A DNA stretch of 64,000 bases from Gorillibacterium timonense (GCF_001457415.1 NZ_LN881724.1:1736001-1800000), one strand, 5' to 3'. Shown: positions 18,391-27,498, counted from the stretch's first letter. Notes: a model not told the origin generated them from the letters alone. Made by a program: numbers and translations.

Positions 18391-19479
18391 GTGCGAAAGC
18401 CGAATGAGCGTATCGCCGTTATTGCCTTTTGCCTGATCCTTATCGTGATTTGGTCGAGCGGTCCGTTGCTTGGTGTGGACGCGTATGTGTCCAAAGTGAA
18501 GCAGGGCAAGCTGCAAGCCAGCCGGGCTGCATTATCGGACAATAAGGCCAAGCAAACTCCCCAATCAGAAGAAGCTCTTCGAGAGCGAATCCAAGCTGAA
18601 GCCGCAAAGCTGAACAAACCACCGGTAAATGCTCGCATCGACCGGGTATGGAAAGCGATCCCCGGCTACAACGGGCTTGAAGTAGACGTGGAGAAGACGA
18701 TCAAGCTTGCTCTCGCCCATAAGACGGGAGCGGAGGATCCGTTGCCTTTTGTCTATAACGAGCGTGCTCCTAAAGTGAATCTAACCGATTTGGAGACCCA
18801 GCCCATCTACAAGGGAAATCCCGACAAGCCTATGGCTTCGCTAATGATCAACGTGGCGTGGGGAGAAGAATATTTGCCAGCCATGTTGGAAACCTTGCTT
18901 AACGAAAACGTTCATGCTACATTCTTCTTTGACGGTTCTTGGCTGTCGAAGCATGTTGAATTGGCCAAGCAAATTGGCTCTGCCGGCCATGAATTGTCTA
19001 ATCATGCGTATTCTCATCCCAATATGAGCGAGCTTAGCCGCTCTCAGGCTGTCGAACAGATTGCGAAGACGCAAGCGCTGTTGAAAGACAAGCTCGGGGT
19101 AACCAACACGCTGTTTGCGCCGCCGTCAGGAGACTTCAATCAGCAAACGGTTTGGATCGCCAAGGAACAAGGCTTGACGACCGTGCTTTGGACGGTGGAC
19201 ACCGTGGATTGGAAGAAACCCGAGCCTTCTGTCATTTTACGCCGGATCAATTCGCGTTTGGAACCGGGTTCCTTGATTCTGATGCATCCGACTGCTTCGA
19301 CTCGGGACGCCCTTCCCGGAATCATTCGCATGATTAAGCAAAAGGGGCTGGCCCTCGGAACGGTCAGCGAGTTACTCTCAACCAAGAGGGTTTCCCCTAT
19401 TGAATGGATGGGGAACACGCCTTTACCGGGGATAAGCAACACCTCGGATCCGATTAATGTATATGGAGGTACTCCGTGA
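18391..19479 (+). CDS. ylxY: Polysaccharide deacetylase family protein (YlxY-like)
   Basis: Membrane-anchored NodB-type carbohydrate esterase, probably acting on peptidoglycan or another envelope glycan. From the GTG at 18391 (GGAGG 6 bases upstream) the product has 362 residues. Residues about 8-30 are a signal anchor (IAVIAFCLILIVIWSSGPLL). The NodB domain is in the C-terminal half: a TFFFDGSW segment, HELSNHAYSHPNM with the metal-binding His residues, FAPPSGDFNQQT and ILMHPT. B. subtilis ylxY occupies the same place between pnpA and mlpA. The frame is open to 18274, but the upstream codons lack a ribosome-binding site. Its stop overlaps the next start. Confidence 0.9.
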   Translation: MRKPNERIAVIAFCLILIVIWSSGPLLGVDAYVSKVKQGKLQASRAALSDNKAKQTPQSEEALRERIQAEAAKLNKPPVNARIDRVWKAIPGYNGLEVDVEKTIKLALAHKTGAEDPLPFVYNERAPKVNLTDLETQPIYKGNPDKPMASLMINVAWGEEYLPAMLETLLNENVHATFFFDGSWLSKHVELAKQIGSAGHELSNHAYSHPNMSELSRSQAVEQIAKTQALLKDKLGVTNTLFAPPSGDFNQQTVWIAKEQGLTTVLWTVDTVDWKKPEPSVILRRINSRLEPGSLILMHPTASTRDALPGIIRMIKQKGLALGTVSELLSTKRVSPIEWMGNTPLPGISNTSDPINVYGGTP

Positions 19480-20741
19480 TCAAACATGAATTATCTAATG
19501 GCCTTCGGGTCGTCCTTGAACCGATTAATACCCTGCGTTCCGTCTCGTTCGGCATCTGGGTGAAAGCCGGCTCGCGCAATGAACGTCCCGACCAAAACGG
19601 AATCACCCATTTTATCGAGCACATGCTCTTTAAAGGAACCGACCGGCACAGCGCAAAAGATATCGCCGATATCTTCGATGGCATTGGAGGCAACGTGAAC
19701 GCCTTCACCACGAAAGAGTACACCTGCTACTATGCAAAGGTGCTCGATGAGCATCTACCTATTGCCGTGGATGTGCTGTCCGACATGTTCTTTCATTCCC
19801 GTTTCGATCAGGAAGAACTGGACAAAGAGCGGGGAGTCATTCTGGAGGAAATCTCGATGTATGAAGATACCCCTGACGATCTTGTTCACGATCTCATCGC
19901 CAAAGCGGCATATGGCTCTCACCCACTCGGGTATACCATCTTGGGAACGGAGTCGAATCTGAAGAGCTTTGCTCCCGATTCCTTACGGAATTATATGTCG
20001 GAACGCTATCGGGTTCAAGATACGGTGATTGCGGTAGCAGGCAATTATCCGGCTACGATCCTGGAGCTTCTTGAAGACCGCTTCGGTTCCTTCCGTACGG
20101 CAGGAACACCGGCCCAAATTGAGGTTCCTCAGTTTCAAGCGAGCCTGGAGTATCATCGGAAGAAGACCGAACAGAACCACATCTGCCTCGCGCTGCCTGG
20201 CTGCGGGCTGAAAGATGAGCGCCTTTACTCCATGGTTCTGTTGAACAATGCAATTGGGGGAGGAATGAGCTCCCGCTTATTTCAGGAGATCCGCGAAAAA
20301 CGGGGTCTAGCCTACTCGGTTTATTCCTATCATTCCGCTCATGCCGACAGTGGCATGTTCACGATTTATGCCGGAACCGCTCCGAAGCAAACCGATGAGG
20401 TATTGAAGCTGACCCTGGAGCTCTTGCAGGAAGTGCTGGAGCAAGGCTTAACCCCAGAAGAGCTGAGGCGGGGCAAGGAACAGCTGAAGGGAAGCCTCAT
20501 CCTCGGACTGGAAAGCTCCGGCAGCCGGATGAACCGCATCGGGAAGAACGAGCTCATGCTCGGGAAGCATGAACCGATCGATTCGATTCTGGCCCGTATT
20601 GAGGCGGTGTCCATGGAGGATGTCCAAGGCCTAACCCGCGAGCTGTTCTCGCATCCGTTCGCTGCCGCCATGGTAGGCGGAAGCGACAAAGCCATTCAGG
20701 CGGTTAGGAGGGATTGCTTTGCTTCATCAAGTGCTCATTAA
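19476..20741 (+). CDS. mlpA: M16-family zinc metallopeptidase MlpA
   Basis: Insulinase/pitrilysin-type peptidase of 421 residues, related to mitochondrial processing peptidase. The inverted zinc motif HFIEH is at residues 45-49, with a downstream glutamate region EEISMYEDTPDD. The C-terminal M16 half includes NNAIGGGMSSRLFQEIREKRGLAY, written here only in part as GGGMSSRLFQEIREKRG. The GTG start overlaps the ylxY stop by 4 bases and has TGGAGGT upstream. B. subtilis MlpA (YmxG) sits in the same order; its physiological substrate is poorly defined. Confidence 0.93.
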   Translation: MIKHELSNGLRVVLEPINTLRSVSFGIWVKAGSRNERPDQNGITHFIEHMLFKGTDRHSAKDIADIFDGIGGNVNAFTTKEYTCYYAKVLDEHLPIAVDVLSDMFFHSRFDQEELDKERGVILEEISMYEDTPDDLVHDLIAKAAYGSHPLGYTILGTESNLKSFAPDSLRNYMSERYRVQDTVIAVAGNYPATILELLEDRFGSFRTAGTPAQIEVPQFQASLEYHRKKTEQNHICLALPGCGLKDERLYSMVLLNNAIGGGMSSRLFQEIREKRGLAYSVYSYHSAHADSGMFTIYAGTAPKQTDEVLKLTLELLQEVLEQGLTPEELRRGKEQLKGSLILGLESSGSRMNRIGKNELMLGKHEPIDSILARIEAVSMEDVQGLTRELFSHPFAAAMVGGSDKAIQAVRRDCFASSSAH

Positions 20742-21168
20742 GAAGCTTCCCGGTTCAGACGACATTCCGCTGCCCGAACGAATGTCCGAGCTGGCAGCAG
20801 GCTTCGATCTGTATGCCGCTGTCGCTGAGCCTGTCGAGCTGAAGCCAGGAGAGCGGACGCTCATTCCGACCGGCTTTCAGCTGGCGATGCCGGCTGTACT
20901 TGAAGCTCAGATTCGCCCGCGCAGCGGGCTCGCCCTGAAGCATGGAATCACCTGTTTGAACTCGCCCGGAACGATTGACGCGGATTACCGGGGAGAAGTG
21001 AAGGTGCTCTTGGCAAACCTCGGAAGCGAGCCGTTTGTGATCAATCGGAGAGAGCGGATCGCGCAGATGGTCTTTCAGCTCGTGCCGCAAGTGGAGCTGC
21101 TTGAAGCGGACGAGCTTCCTGAAACCGATAGAGGAGCAGGCGGTTTCGGTCACACCGGCAAACGTTAA
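20719..21168 (+). CDS. dut: dUTP diphosphatase
   Basis: Hydrolyses dUTP to dUMP and PPi, keeping uracil out of DNA and feeding dTMP synthesis. The 149-residue product carries all five dUTPase motifs: AGFDLYAA, RPRSGLALKHGIT, GTIDADYRGEV, RIAQMVF and the C-terminal RGAGGFGHTG arm. The TTG at 20719 has AGGAGGG 6 bases upstream and overlaps mlpA by 23 bases, so the two are translationally linked. Confidence 0.95.
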   Translation: MLHQVLIKKLPGSDDIPLPERMSELAAGFDLYAAVAEPVELKPGERTLIPTGFQLAMPAVLEAQIRPRSGLALKHGITCLNSPGTIDADYRGEVKVLLANLGSEPFVINRRERIAQMVFQLVPQVELLEADELPETDRGAGGFGHTGKR

Positions 21169-21186
21169 ACCCAATTTAGTAGGCAG

Positions 21187-21216
21187 AGGCTGCCCGCTCG
21201 GGCAGCCTGTTTTTGT
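21187..21216 (+). terminator. Terminator after dut
   Basis: Perfect 9-bp stem AGGCTGCCC (21187-21195)/GGGCAGCCT (21200-21208), then GTTTTTG. It ends the ylxY-mlpA-dut unit and opens a 387-base gap before the next gene. Confidence 0.92.
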
Positions 21217-21385
21217 TTGGTTGTGGCATCCGATCTTGAAAAAAACGGAAACCAAGTGTAAGCTTATGCCGTATTACGAAACTGGCGGTAAATGGAATTA
21301 AGCAGTGGATACAAGTTGGCGTTAATTGGTATGGTAAAGAGGGCGGGTACTTTCGTTTTAAGTTGAAAGCGTACTAAGTGAGACT

Positions 21386-21513
21386 AAGGCGTGTTTTCAA
21401 ACTGCGGGGATGTCCGAAACGGACAAACATAATCGTTTGAAGAATGAGCAGGACGAGCAAATACCCGCGATTTCTTTAAGTCCAACCAACGGGAATCCGG
21501 TTTAACACGCCCT
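21386..21513. repeat. Inverted-repeat element, about 128 bp
   Basis: Imperfect terminal inverted repeats (AAGGCGTGTT at 21386-21395; AACACGCCCT at 21504-21513, 8 bp perfect). Inside are a perfect 6-bp hairpin TGTCCG-AAA-CGGACA (21411-21425) and GCGGG/CCCGC pairing (21404-21408, 21464-21468). No ORF. It could be a MITE-like or REP-like element or a transcribed structured RNA. Ends resemble the element at 1673-1736. No clear target duplication was seen. The bases before it (21217-21385) contain nothing recognisable. Confidence 0.5.
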
Positions 21514-21554
21514 AGGCAAGTCAGCTGTACCCATGTGGCCGGGAGGAAATCATC

Positions 21555-23420
21555 ATGCAACGTGAAGCAAGCAAGCCGTTTTACACCACACCGTTTTTTG
21601 TTTTTACCATCCTGATGATCTTTAAGATTTACTTGTCCTGGTTTGTCATCTTTGGAGCTTCGGTGGAAGCTCTCCCGCTTGTGACAGCGATCTTCTCCAT
21701 TTGGGTGCTGTTCTGCTTGATCGAGCGCTTTTCCGATAAGCGGAAGATGGTTTGCTACATGATCGTCAACATCGTGCTGACCTCCATCTATTTTGCAGCG
21801 ATTATGTATTACAAATATTATGGGGTTATCGTGACCTATCGTGCACTACAGCAGGCCAATCAAGTGACGCAGGTCAAAGGAAGCGTCTTTCATTTGATGC
21901 ATCCTTACTTTCTGTTGATCTACGTGGACATCGTCGTTATGCTGCTGCTGCAAGCCTTTTCCCGTAAGTTCCGGACTTGGGGGCGCGCGAAAGCCCGTTA
22001 TCGGACGTGGATTTCTCTCGGCTTTATCGTTTCCTTGGTCTTTTCGTTCGGAGCGGTTTGGTTTAACCGGGATATCGTCAATGAAGTGAAGCAGGCGCAG
22101 CATATGGGTATCCTCAATTACGAGGTATACACGATTGCTTCCGACCTTTTTAAAGGCTCTGACAAACCCGTTCAGGTAACGCCGGAGATGGTGAAGGCAC
22201 TCAAGGGTGAGAATGCGCTTGATCCTACTCAGCCCGCGCAGTTCAAGGGGCTAGCCAAAGGACGCAATGTCATCGTCATTCAGTTAGAAGCTTTCCAAGA
22301 CATCCTGATTGGCAAATCCATCGATGGCATTGAGCTGACCCCGAACATGAACAAGCTGGCGAAGGAAAATGTGTATTTCAAAAACTTCTTCCAGCAAGCG
22401 GGGCAGGGGAATACCTCTGACGCTGAATATCTGTTGAATACTTCTCTCTTTGTTCCGCCGAACGGAGCAGCAGCTCAGACTTATGTGGATAAGGCGCTGC
22501 CGAGTTTGCCGAAGCTGTTCAAGACCGAAGGGTACGATGCGGTTACCTTCCATACGAATGATGTGGAGTTTTGGAACCGCAAGGAGCTGTATGCAGCACT
22601 TGGCTTCGACCGCCATTACGATAAAACCTTTTTCAAGGATGAGGATTTTCTCTTCTTCGGGGCTTCGGACCCGGTACTCTACCGGAAAACCGCTGAGGAG
22701 ATGGGCCGCCTGCAAAAGGAAGGCACAAAATTTTACGCAAACGTCATCTCCATGTCGAGCCATCATCCCTTCGACCTGCCGGAAGAGCGCCGCTTGATCA
22801 AGCTGCCGGACAAGTACCAGGGAACCTTCGTGAACGACTATATTACGGCGGAGAACTACGCGGACCATGCCCTTGGCCAATTTATCGAGGAATTAAAGGC
22901 GAATGGGGTTTGGGATAACAGCTTGATCGTCATCTACGGGGATCATATGGGGATGCCGGTGTATTCCTTGACCGACCATGAGAAGGATCTGCTGAAGGAA
23001 TATTTGGGCCGGGAATACAATTATCAGGATATGCTGAATATTCCGCTGATCATCTCTGTGCCGGGCAAGCTGGAAGCGCGGACCTACAGTCATGTCGGAG
23101 GCCAGATCGACCTCCTGCCGACGATTGCCAATCTCATGGACTTGTCCCTGAAGAATCAGGTCGTGTTCGGACAGGACATTCTGAACAACCGGAACGATCT
23201 GCTCCCCGAGCGTTATTATTTGCCCTCAGGTTCCTTCATTACGAACAAAGCTATCTTCGTACCGGGTAAAGGGTATGAGGACGGCGAAACGTATCCTCTG
23301 CCGGAGGGTGAGGAGCCGCAGGGAGGCCCGAATGAGACCACGAAGGATGAATATGACCGTGCGCTTCAATTGATCAAACTGTGCGATGATTACGTGAAAA
23401 CCTTGCCGGAACGATACTGA
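21555..23420 (+). CDS. LTA synthase family protein (membrane sulfatase-fold)
   Basis: Probable glycerol-phosphate transferase of the LtaS/YqgS/YflE type, which transfers glycerol phosphate from phosphatidylglycerol outside the membrane. It has 621 residues. About five transmembrane segments fill residues 10-180, followed by an extracellular alkaline-phosphatase/sulfatase-fold domain: NVIVIQLEAFQ, GQGNTSDAEY with the presumed catalytic Thr287, MSSHHPFDLP, YGDHMGMP and VGGQIDLLPTI. The ATG follows GGGAGG by about 9 bases. In B. subtilis ymxH lies at this point between mlpA and spoVFA, so this gene is an accessory insertion or replacement. Whether it is a primary LTA synthase, a primase or another phosphotransferase cannot be told from sequence. 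Confidence 0.9.
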   Translation: MQREASKPFYTTPFFVFTILMIFKIYLSWFVIFGASVEALPLVTAIFSIWVLFCLIERFSDKRKMVCYMIVNIVLTSIYFAAIMYYKYYGVIVTYRALQQANQVTQVKGSVFHLMHPYFLLIYVDIVVMLLLQAFSRKFRTWGRAKARYRTWISLGFIVSLVFSFGAVWFNRDIVNEVKQAQHMGILNYEVYTIASDLFKGSDKPVQVTPEMVKALKGENALDPTQPAQFKGLAKGRNVIVIQLEAFQDILIGKSIDGIELTPNMNKLAKENVYFKNFFQQAGQGNTSDAEYLLNTSLFVPPNGAAAQTYVDKALPSLPKLFKTEGYDAVTFHTNDVEFWNRKELYAALGFDRHYDKTFFKDEDFLFFGASDPVLYRKTAEEMGRLQKEGTKFYANVISMSSHHPFDLPEERRLIKLPDKYQGTFVNDYITAENYADHALGQFIEELKANGVWDNSLIVIYGDHMGMPVYSLTDHEKDLLKEYLGREYNYQDMLNIPLIISVPGKLEARTYSHVGGQIDLLPTIANLMDLSLKNQVVFGQDILNNRNDLLPERYYLPSGSFITNKAIFVPGKGYEDGETYPLPEGEEPQGGPNETTKDEYDRALQLIKLCDDYVKTLPERY

Positions 23421-23437
23421 TTGCTCCGGAATGACGA

Positions 23438-23475
23438 ACCGTCTGCTGCCCTAATCGGCACAGGCGGTTTTTTTC
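23438..23475 (+). terminator. Terminator after the LTA-synthase-like gene
   Basis: ACCGTCTG pairs with CAGGCGGT (one G-U), with inner TGCC/GGCA around CTAATC, followed by TTTTTT. Confidence 0.9.
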
Positions 23476-23523
23476 ATGGAGTCGAACGACAATCATCCCC
23501 TCGATTTCAAAAGCGTGGGGAAT

Positions 23524-23552
23524 CACCCATCCCGCCCGCAAGGCATAGGATA
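23524..23552 (+). promoter_or_regulatory. Sigma-K promoter of dpaAB
   Basis: CACC (23524-23527), 16-base spacer, CATAGGATA (23544-23552) matches the mother-cell sigma-K consensus mACm-N16-CATAnnnTA at every defined position. It lies 35 bases before dpaA. spoVF (dpaAB) is a known sigma-K target in B. subtilis. Confidence 0.8.
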
Positions 23553-23586
23553 CGTTATCGACAAAGGCCAAAAAGGGTGTGACCAC

Positions 23587-24486
23587 ATGCTTACCGGTAC
23601 CCGGGTAACCATCATCGGCGGGGATGCGAGACAATTGGAGGTGATCCGACGGCTCAGTGAAATGGATGCGGCCGTTCAGATTATCGGTTTTGATAATTGG
23701 GAGTGCCGCTTGAGCGGAGTGAGGCAGGCGGAACTGACGGCCGAGGCGATCTCCCGCTCCGACGCGATACTTTTGCCGGCGGTGGGAACGGACGACACCG
23801 GCCGCATTGATTCCCTGTTTTCGGCAAAGCCCCTTGTTCTCACGGAGGAATTGATTTCCGCCGCTCCTGCGCATGTTCACATTTTCACGGGAATGGCGAA
23901 GCCTTATTTAAGAAAGCTGTGCGAGCTTCATTCCATTCGGCTGACGGAGCTGTTCGACCGTGACGACGTGGCGATCCTGAATTCGATTCCGACAGCGGAA
24001 GGGGCTCTCATGATCGCCGTGCAAAACACCGACTTCACCATCCACGGTTCGCGCAGCCTGGTGCTGGGCTTCGGTCGCACGGGGATCACGATGGCTCGCG
24101 TCTTGCAAGGCCTCGGCTCCAAGGTGGCGGTGATGGTTCGCAAGCCCGAGCACTACGCCCGTGCTTATGAAATGGGGTTTTATCCCTTCTATCCGAATTC
24201 ACTGGCCGATGAAGCCATTCAAGCCGACTTAATCTTCAACACGATTCCGTCGCTCGTGCTGACGGCGAATGTGATCGCCAAGCTTCCGGCCCATGCCTTC
24301 ATCCTGGATCTCGCGAGCAAGCCTGGCGGTACGGATTTCCGTTATGCAGAGAAGCGCGGGATCAAAGCGATGCTCGCTCCGGGCCTTCCGGGAATCGTTG
24401 CACCAAGAACGGCGGGCAAAATCATCGGGGAAACCCTCAGTCAACTGTTGACCGAAGAACAAGGAAATGGGAGGAGACCCACATGA
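23587..24486 (+). CDS. dpaA: Dipicolinate synthase subunit A
   Basis: With DpaB it oxidises dihydrodipicolinate to dipicolinic acid in the mother cell; DPA with calcium is loaded into the spore core. It has 299 residues. The N-terminus (VTIIGGDARQLEVIRRLSEM) and a central Rossmann motif (LVLGFGRTGITMARVLQGLG) suit an NAD(P)-binding oxidoreductase. I take the ATG at 23587, 8-9 bases after AAAAAGGG and right after the sigma-K promoter; the frame is open to 23476 but the promoter would then lie inside the gene. It overlaps dpaB by 4 bases. Confidence 0.95.
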   Translation: MLTGTRVTIIGGDARQLEVIRRLSEMDAAVQIIGFDNWECRLSGVRQAELTAEAISRSDAILLPAVGTDDTGRIDSLFSAKPLVLTEELISAAPAHVHIFTGMAKPYLRKLCELHSIRLTELFDRDDVAILNSIPTAEGALMIAVQNTDFTIHGSRSLVLGFGRTGITMARVLQGLGSKVAVMVRKPEHYARAYEMGFYPFYPNSLADEAIQADLIFNTIPSLVLTANVIAKLPAHAFILDLASKPGGTDFRYAEKRGIKAMLAPGLPGIVAPRTAGKIIGETLSQLLTEEQGNGRRPT

Positions 24487-25073
24487 ATTTCCAGGGAATA
24501 ACCGTCGGCTTCGCCCTCACCGGCTCTCACTGCACTTTCGCGGAGGTTATGCCGCAAATCGACCGGCTGGTAAGTGCTGGAGCGAACGTTGTGCCACTTG
24601 CATCCCAGACGCTCATGACGACGGATACCCGTTTTGGAACAAGCGATTCCTGGCAAAAAGAGTTGAAAGAACGTACCGGAAATGATATCATTTCTACAAT
24701 TGTGGAGGCGGAGCCGCTCGGTCCTTCCAAGCGGTTTGACGTACTCGTCATCGCGCCCTGCACCGGGAACACCACCAGCAAACTGGCTAATGCCATGACA
24801 GACGGAGCCGTCCTGATGGCGGCCAAAGCTCAGATGCGCAACCAGCGCCCGCTCGTGCTTGCCATCTCCACGAACGACGGCCTCGGACTAAACGCAGCGA
24901 ATATCGCCAAGCTTCTCACGGCCAAATTCCTCTATTTCGTACCCTTTGGTCAGGACGCCCCGCTCGCGAAGCCCAATTCTCTCGTAGCCAAGATGGAGCT
25001 GATTCCCGAAACCTGCGAAGCGGCATTAGCCGGCAAGCAGCTGCAGCCGCTCATCATCGAGCGATTCCACTAA
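24483..25073 (+). CDS. dpaB: Dipicolinate synthase subunit B
   Basis: Flavoprotein-like partner of DpaA in dipicolinic acid synthesis. It has 196 residues with a flavoprotein (phosphopantothenoylcysteine decarboxylase-type) fold: VGFALTGSHCTFAEVMPQI at the N-terminus, IAPCTGNTTSKLANAMTDG in the middle, and VPFGQDAP near the end. The ATG overlaps the dpaA stop (ATGA) and has AGGAG upstream. Expected to be made only in the sigma-K stage with dpaA. Confidence 0.95.
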   Translation: MNFQGITVGFALTGSHCTFAEVMPQIDRLVSAGANVVPLASQTLMTTDTRFGTSDSWQKELKERTGNDIISTIVEAEPLGPSKRFDVLVIAPCTGNTTSKLANAMTDGAVLMAAKAQMRNQRPLVLAISTNDGLGLNAANIAKLLTAKFLYFVPFGQDAPLAKPNSLVAKMELIPETCEAALAGKQLQPLIIERFH

Positions 25074-25127
25074 TCATTTGCCAGATTCATACCATACATC
25101 GCAATAAAAAAGGGGAGTGTCGGAGCA

Positions 25128-26168
25128 ATGTCGGAACAAAAGGCGTTCAATGTTGCCGTCGTCGGGATTACCGGAGCGGTCGGCCAGCAGATTATCCGCT
25201 TGTTGGAGGAGAGGAATTTCCCGGTAGGTGAGCTCAAGCTGCTTGCGTCCGCTCGTTCGGCTGGCAAGAAGATTCAGTTTAAGGACAGGGAAATCACCGT
25301 GGAAGAAGCGACTCCGGACAGCTTTGCCGGTGTGCAGATCGCTTTCTTCAGCGCGGGCGGAGATATCAGCAAGGAGCTGGTTCCGGCTGCCGTGAAGGCG
25401 GGGGCCGTCTGCATCGACAACACGAACGCGTTCCGCATGGACCCGGAGACTCCCTTGGTCGTTCCGGAAGTGAATATCGGCGAAGCCGACAAGAACAAGG
25501 GGATCATCGCCAACCCGAACTGCTCGACGATTCAAATGGTGGCGACGCTCAAACCGCTTTATGATCGGTATGGGATCGATAAAATCATCGTTTCTACTTA
25601 TCAAGCCGTATCCGGCGCCGGCGCCCGCGCCATCGAGGAGCTGAAGCGGCAATCGACGGAGGCTGTGAGCGGTAATCCGGTCAATCCGGACATTCTTCCT
25701 GTATCTTCCTTGCCAGTGAAGCATCAAATCGCGTTTAACGCCATTCCTCAAATCGATAAATTTCTCGACAACGGCTTCACGAACGAGGAAATGAAGATGA
25801 TTCGCGAGACGAAGAAAATCATGGGAGACGAGAGCCTCAAGGTAACCGCGACATGCGTGCGCATTCCGGTCTATTATGGGCATTCGGAATCCGTTTATGT
25901 TGAATTGAAGAGCGATTTTGACATCGAAGAGGTTAAAGAGCTGTTGGCGAACTCTCCGGGAATCGTGCTGGAGGATGAACCGGCTGCCCAGCGGTATCCG
26001 CTCGCAACGAATGCGGCCGGTAAGCTGGATACCTTCGTCGGACGCGTCCGCCGCGATCTGGAGAACCCGCGCGCGCTGAATCTGTGGATCGTTTCGGATA
26101 ATCTTCTGAAGGGCGCTGCATGGAATGCCGTTCAGATCGGAGAATACCTGGTCCAACAGCAGAACTAA
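25128..26168 (+). CDS. asd: Aspartate-semialdehyde dehydrogenase
   Basis: Reduces aspartyl phosphate to aspartate semialdehyde with NADPH, the branch point for lysine/DAP/dipicolinate and threonine/methionine. It has 346 residues. NADP-binding GITGAVGQQIIRLLEE is at the N-terminus; the catalytic Cys132 lies in NPNCSTIQM; the later GAGARAIEEL and HQIAFNAIPQID segments are typical. AAGGGGAG precedes the ATG. It is the first of asd-dapG-dapA, 54 bases after dpaB. Confidence 0.97.
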   Translation: MSEQKAFNVAVVGITGAVGQQIIRLLEERNFPVGELKLLASARSAGKKIQFKDREITVEEATPDSFAGVQIAFFSAGGDISKELVPAAVKAGAVCIDNTNAFRMDPETPLVVPEVNIGEADKNKGIIANPNCSTIQMVATLKPLYDRYGIDKIIVSTYQAVSGAGARAIEELKRQSTEAVSGNPVNPDILPVSSLPVKHQIAFNAIPQIDKFLDNGFTNEEMKMIRETKKIMGDESLKVTATCVRIPVYYGHSESVYVELKSDFDIEEVKELLANSPGIVLEDEPAAQRYPLATNAAGKLDTFVGRVRRDLENPRALNLWIVSDNLLKGAAWNAVQIGEYLVQQQN

Positions 26169-26226
26169 GCCGACTTAAGGCTTTGGAATTTCAATACGTA
26201 CCGTGAGGCAGGAAAGAGGGAGAACC

Positions 26227-27444
26227 GTGCGGATTCTCGTGCAGAAGTTCGGTGGCACATCCGTATCGAACGCGGAAGCAAGGAAGCATGTCATCCGGCA
26301 TATCCGGAAGGCGCTTCAGGAGGAATACAAACTGGTGGTCGTGGTGTCGGCCATGGGACGCAAAGGCGAGCCCTATGCGACCGACACCCTGTTGGAGCTC
26401 GTCTCCGACACGGGGAGCCGATTGCCAGAACGGGAAAAGGATATGCTGTTGTACTGCGGGGAGATGATCTCCGCGGTTACGCTATGCGGTTTGCTTCATG
26501 CGGAAGGAATCCCCGCATCTGTATTGAACGGAGGACAAGCGGGAATTTTGACGAACGATACGTTCGGCAATGCTCAAATTTTGTCCATCAATCCGGCTCG
26601 GGTCATGGATCTCCTCCAAGAGGGACAGGTCGTCATCGTGACGGGCTTCCAGGGCAGAACCGCAACCGATGATATTACGACGCTCGGCCGTGGCGGCAGC
26701 GACACGACCGCCACGGCGCTTGGCGTTGCGCTTCATGCGGACATCGTCGACATCTTCACCGACGTCGACGGTATCTTGACCGCGGATCCGAAGATCGTAC
26801 ACGATGCGCGCCAACTGCCGCAAATCTCCTTTACCGAGATTTGCAATATGGCTTACAATGGAGCTAAGGTCATTCATCCCAGAGCTGTCGAAATCGCCAT
26901 GCAGGCGAATATGCCGGTTCGGGTGCGTTCCACCTTCGCGGAGTCGGAGGGAACGCTTGTGACCGGTCTGTCGGAAGCGCGCGAAGCAGGCGGACGGGTC
27001 GGCGATCGAACCGTGACCGCCATCGCTCATGTGGCAAATGTGACCCAGATCCAGATCAGCCAAGAGGAAGGGCAATATGACCTTCAACTTAAAGTCTTTA
27101 AAGCGATGGCGCAGGAGTCCATCAGCGTGGACTTTATCAATGTCTATCCATCCGGATTGGTCTTTACGGTATCCGACCAAGTGGCGGACCGCGCTGCAAC
27201 TACTTTGCGGGAAATGGGTTACGATCCCAAGGTTTTGACCGGCTGCGCGAAGGTGTCGGTCATCGGCGGGGGGATTACAGGCGTTCCCGGCATCATGGCT
27301 CGGATCGTCGAAGCCCTCACCGAACAAGACGTCACCATTTTGCAATCGGCAGACTCGAACATTACGATTTGGGTGCTGGTTCATGGCAAGGATATGATCC
27401 GAGCCGTACAGGCGCTGCACACGAAATTTTTGCTTAACGAATAG
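26227..27444 (+). CDS. dapG: Aspartate kinase, DapG type
   Basis: Phosphorylates aspartate, the first step of the DAP/lysine pathway. It has 405 residues, near the 404 of B. subtilis aspartokinase I, the isozyme reported to be inhibited by meso-diaminopimelate. Kinase motifs: VQKFGGTSV, VVVVSAMGRKG and FTDVDGILTADP; two ACT domains form the C-terminal third. The GTG at 26227 with GAGGGAG upstream gives a start matching DapG (MRILVQKFGG); a GTG at 26203 would add eight residues. Confidence 0.95.
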   Translation: MRILVQKFGGTSVSNAEARKHVIRHIRKALQEEYKLVVVVSAMGRKGEPYATDTLLELVSDTGSRLPEREKDMLLYCGEMISAVTLCGLLHAEGIPASVLNGGQAGILTNDTFGNAQILSINPARVMDLLQEGQVVIVTGFQGRTATDDITTLGRGGSDTTATALGVALHADIVDIFTDVDGILTADPKIVHDARQLPQISFTEICNMAYNGAKVIHPRAVEIAMQANMPVRVRSTFAESEGTLVTGLSEAREAGGRVGDRTVTAIAHVANVTQIQISQEEGQYDLQLKVFKAMAQESISVDFINVYPSGLVFTVSDQVADRAATTLREMGYDPKVLTGCAKVSVIGGGITGVPGIMARIVEALTEQDVTILQSADSNITIWVLVHGKDMIRAVQALHTKFLLNE

Positions 27445-27498
27445 TCGGGAGACCTTGTTCCCGAGGAATCGATGCTAGTCAGGAACGGAGGAACTGCT

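Noticed and set aside
26160..26230. Lysine riboswitch or T-box before dapG
   Set aside because: The asd-dapG gap is under 60 bases, too short for either, and no conserved T-box sequence is present.
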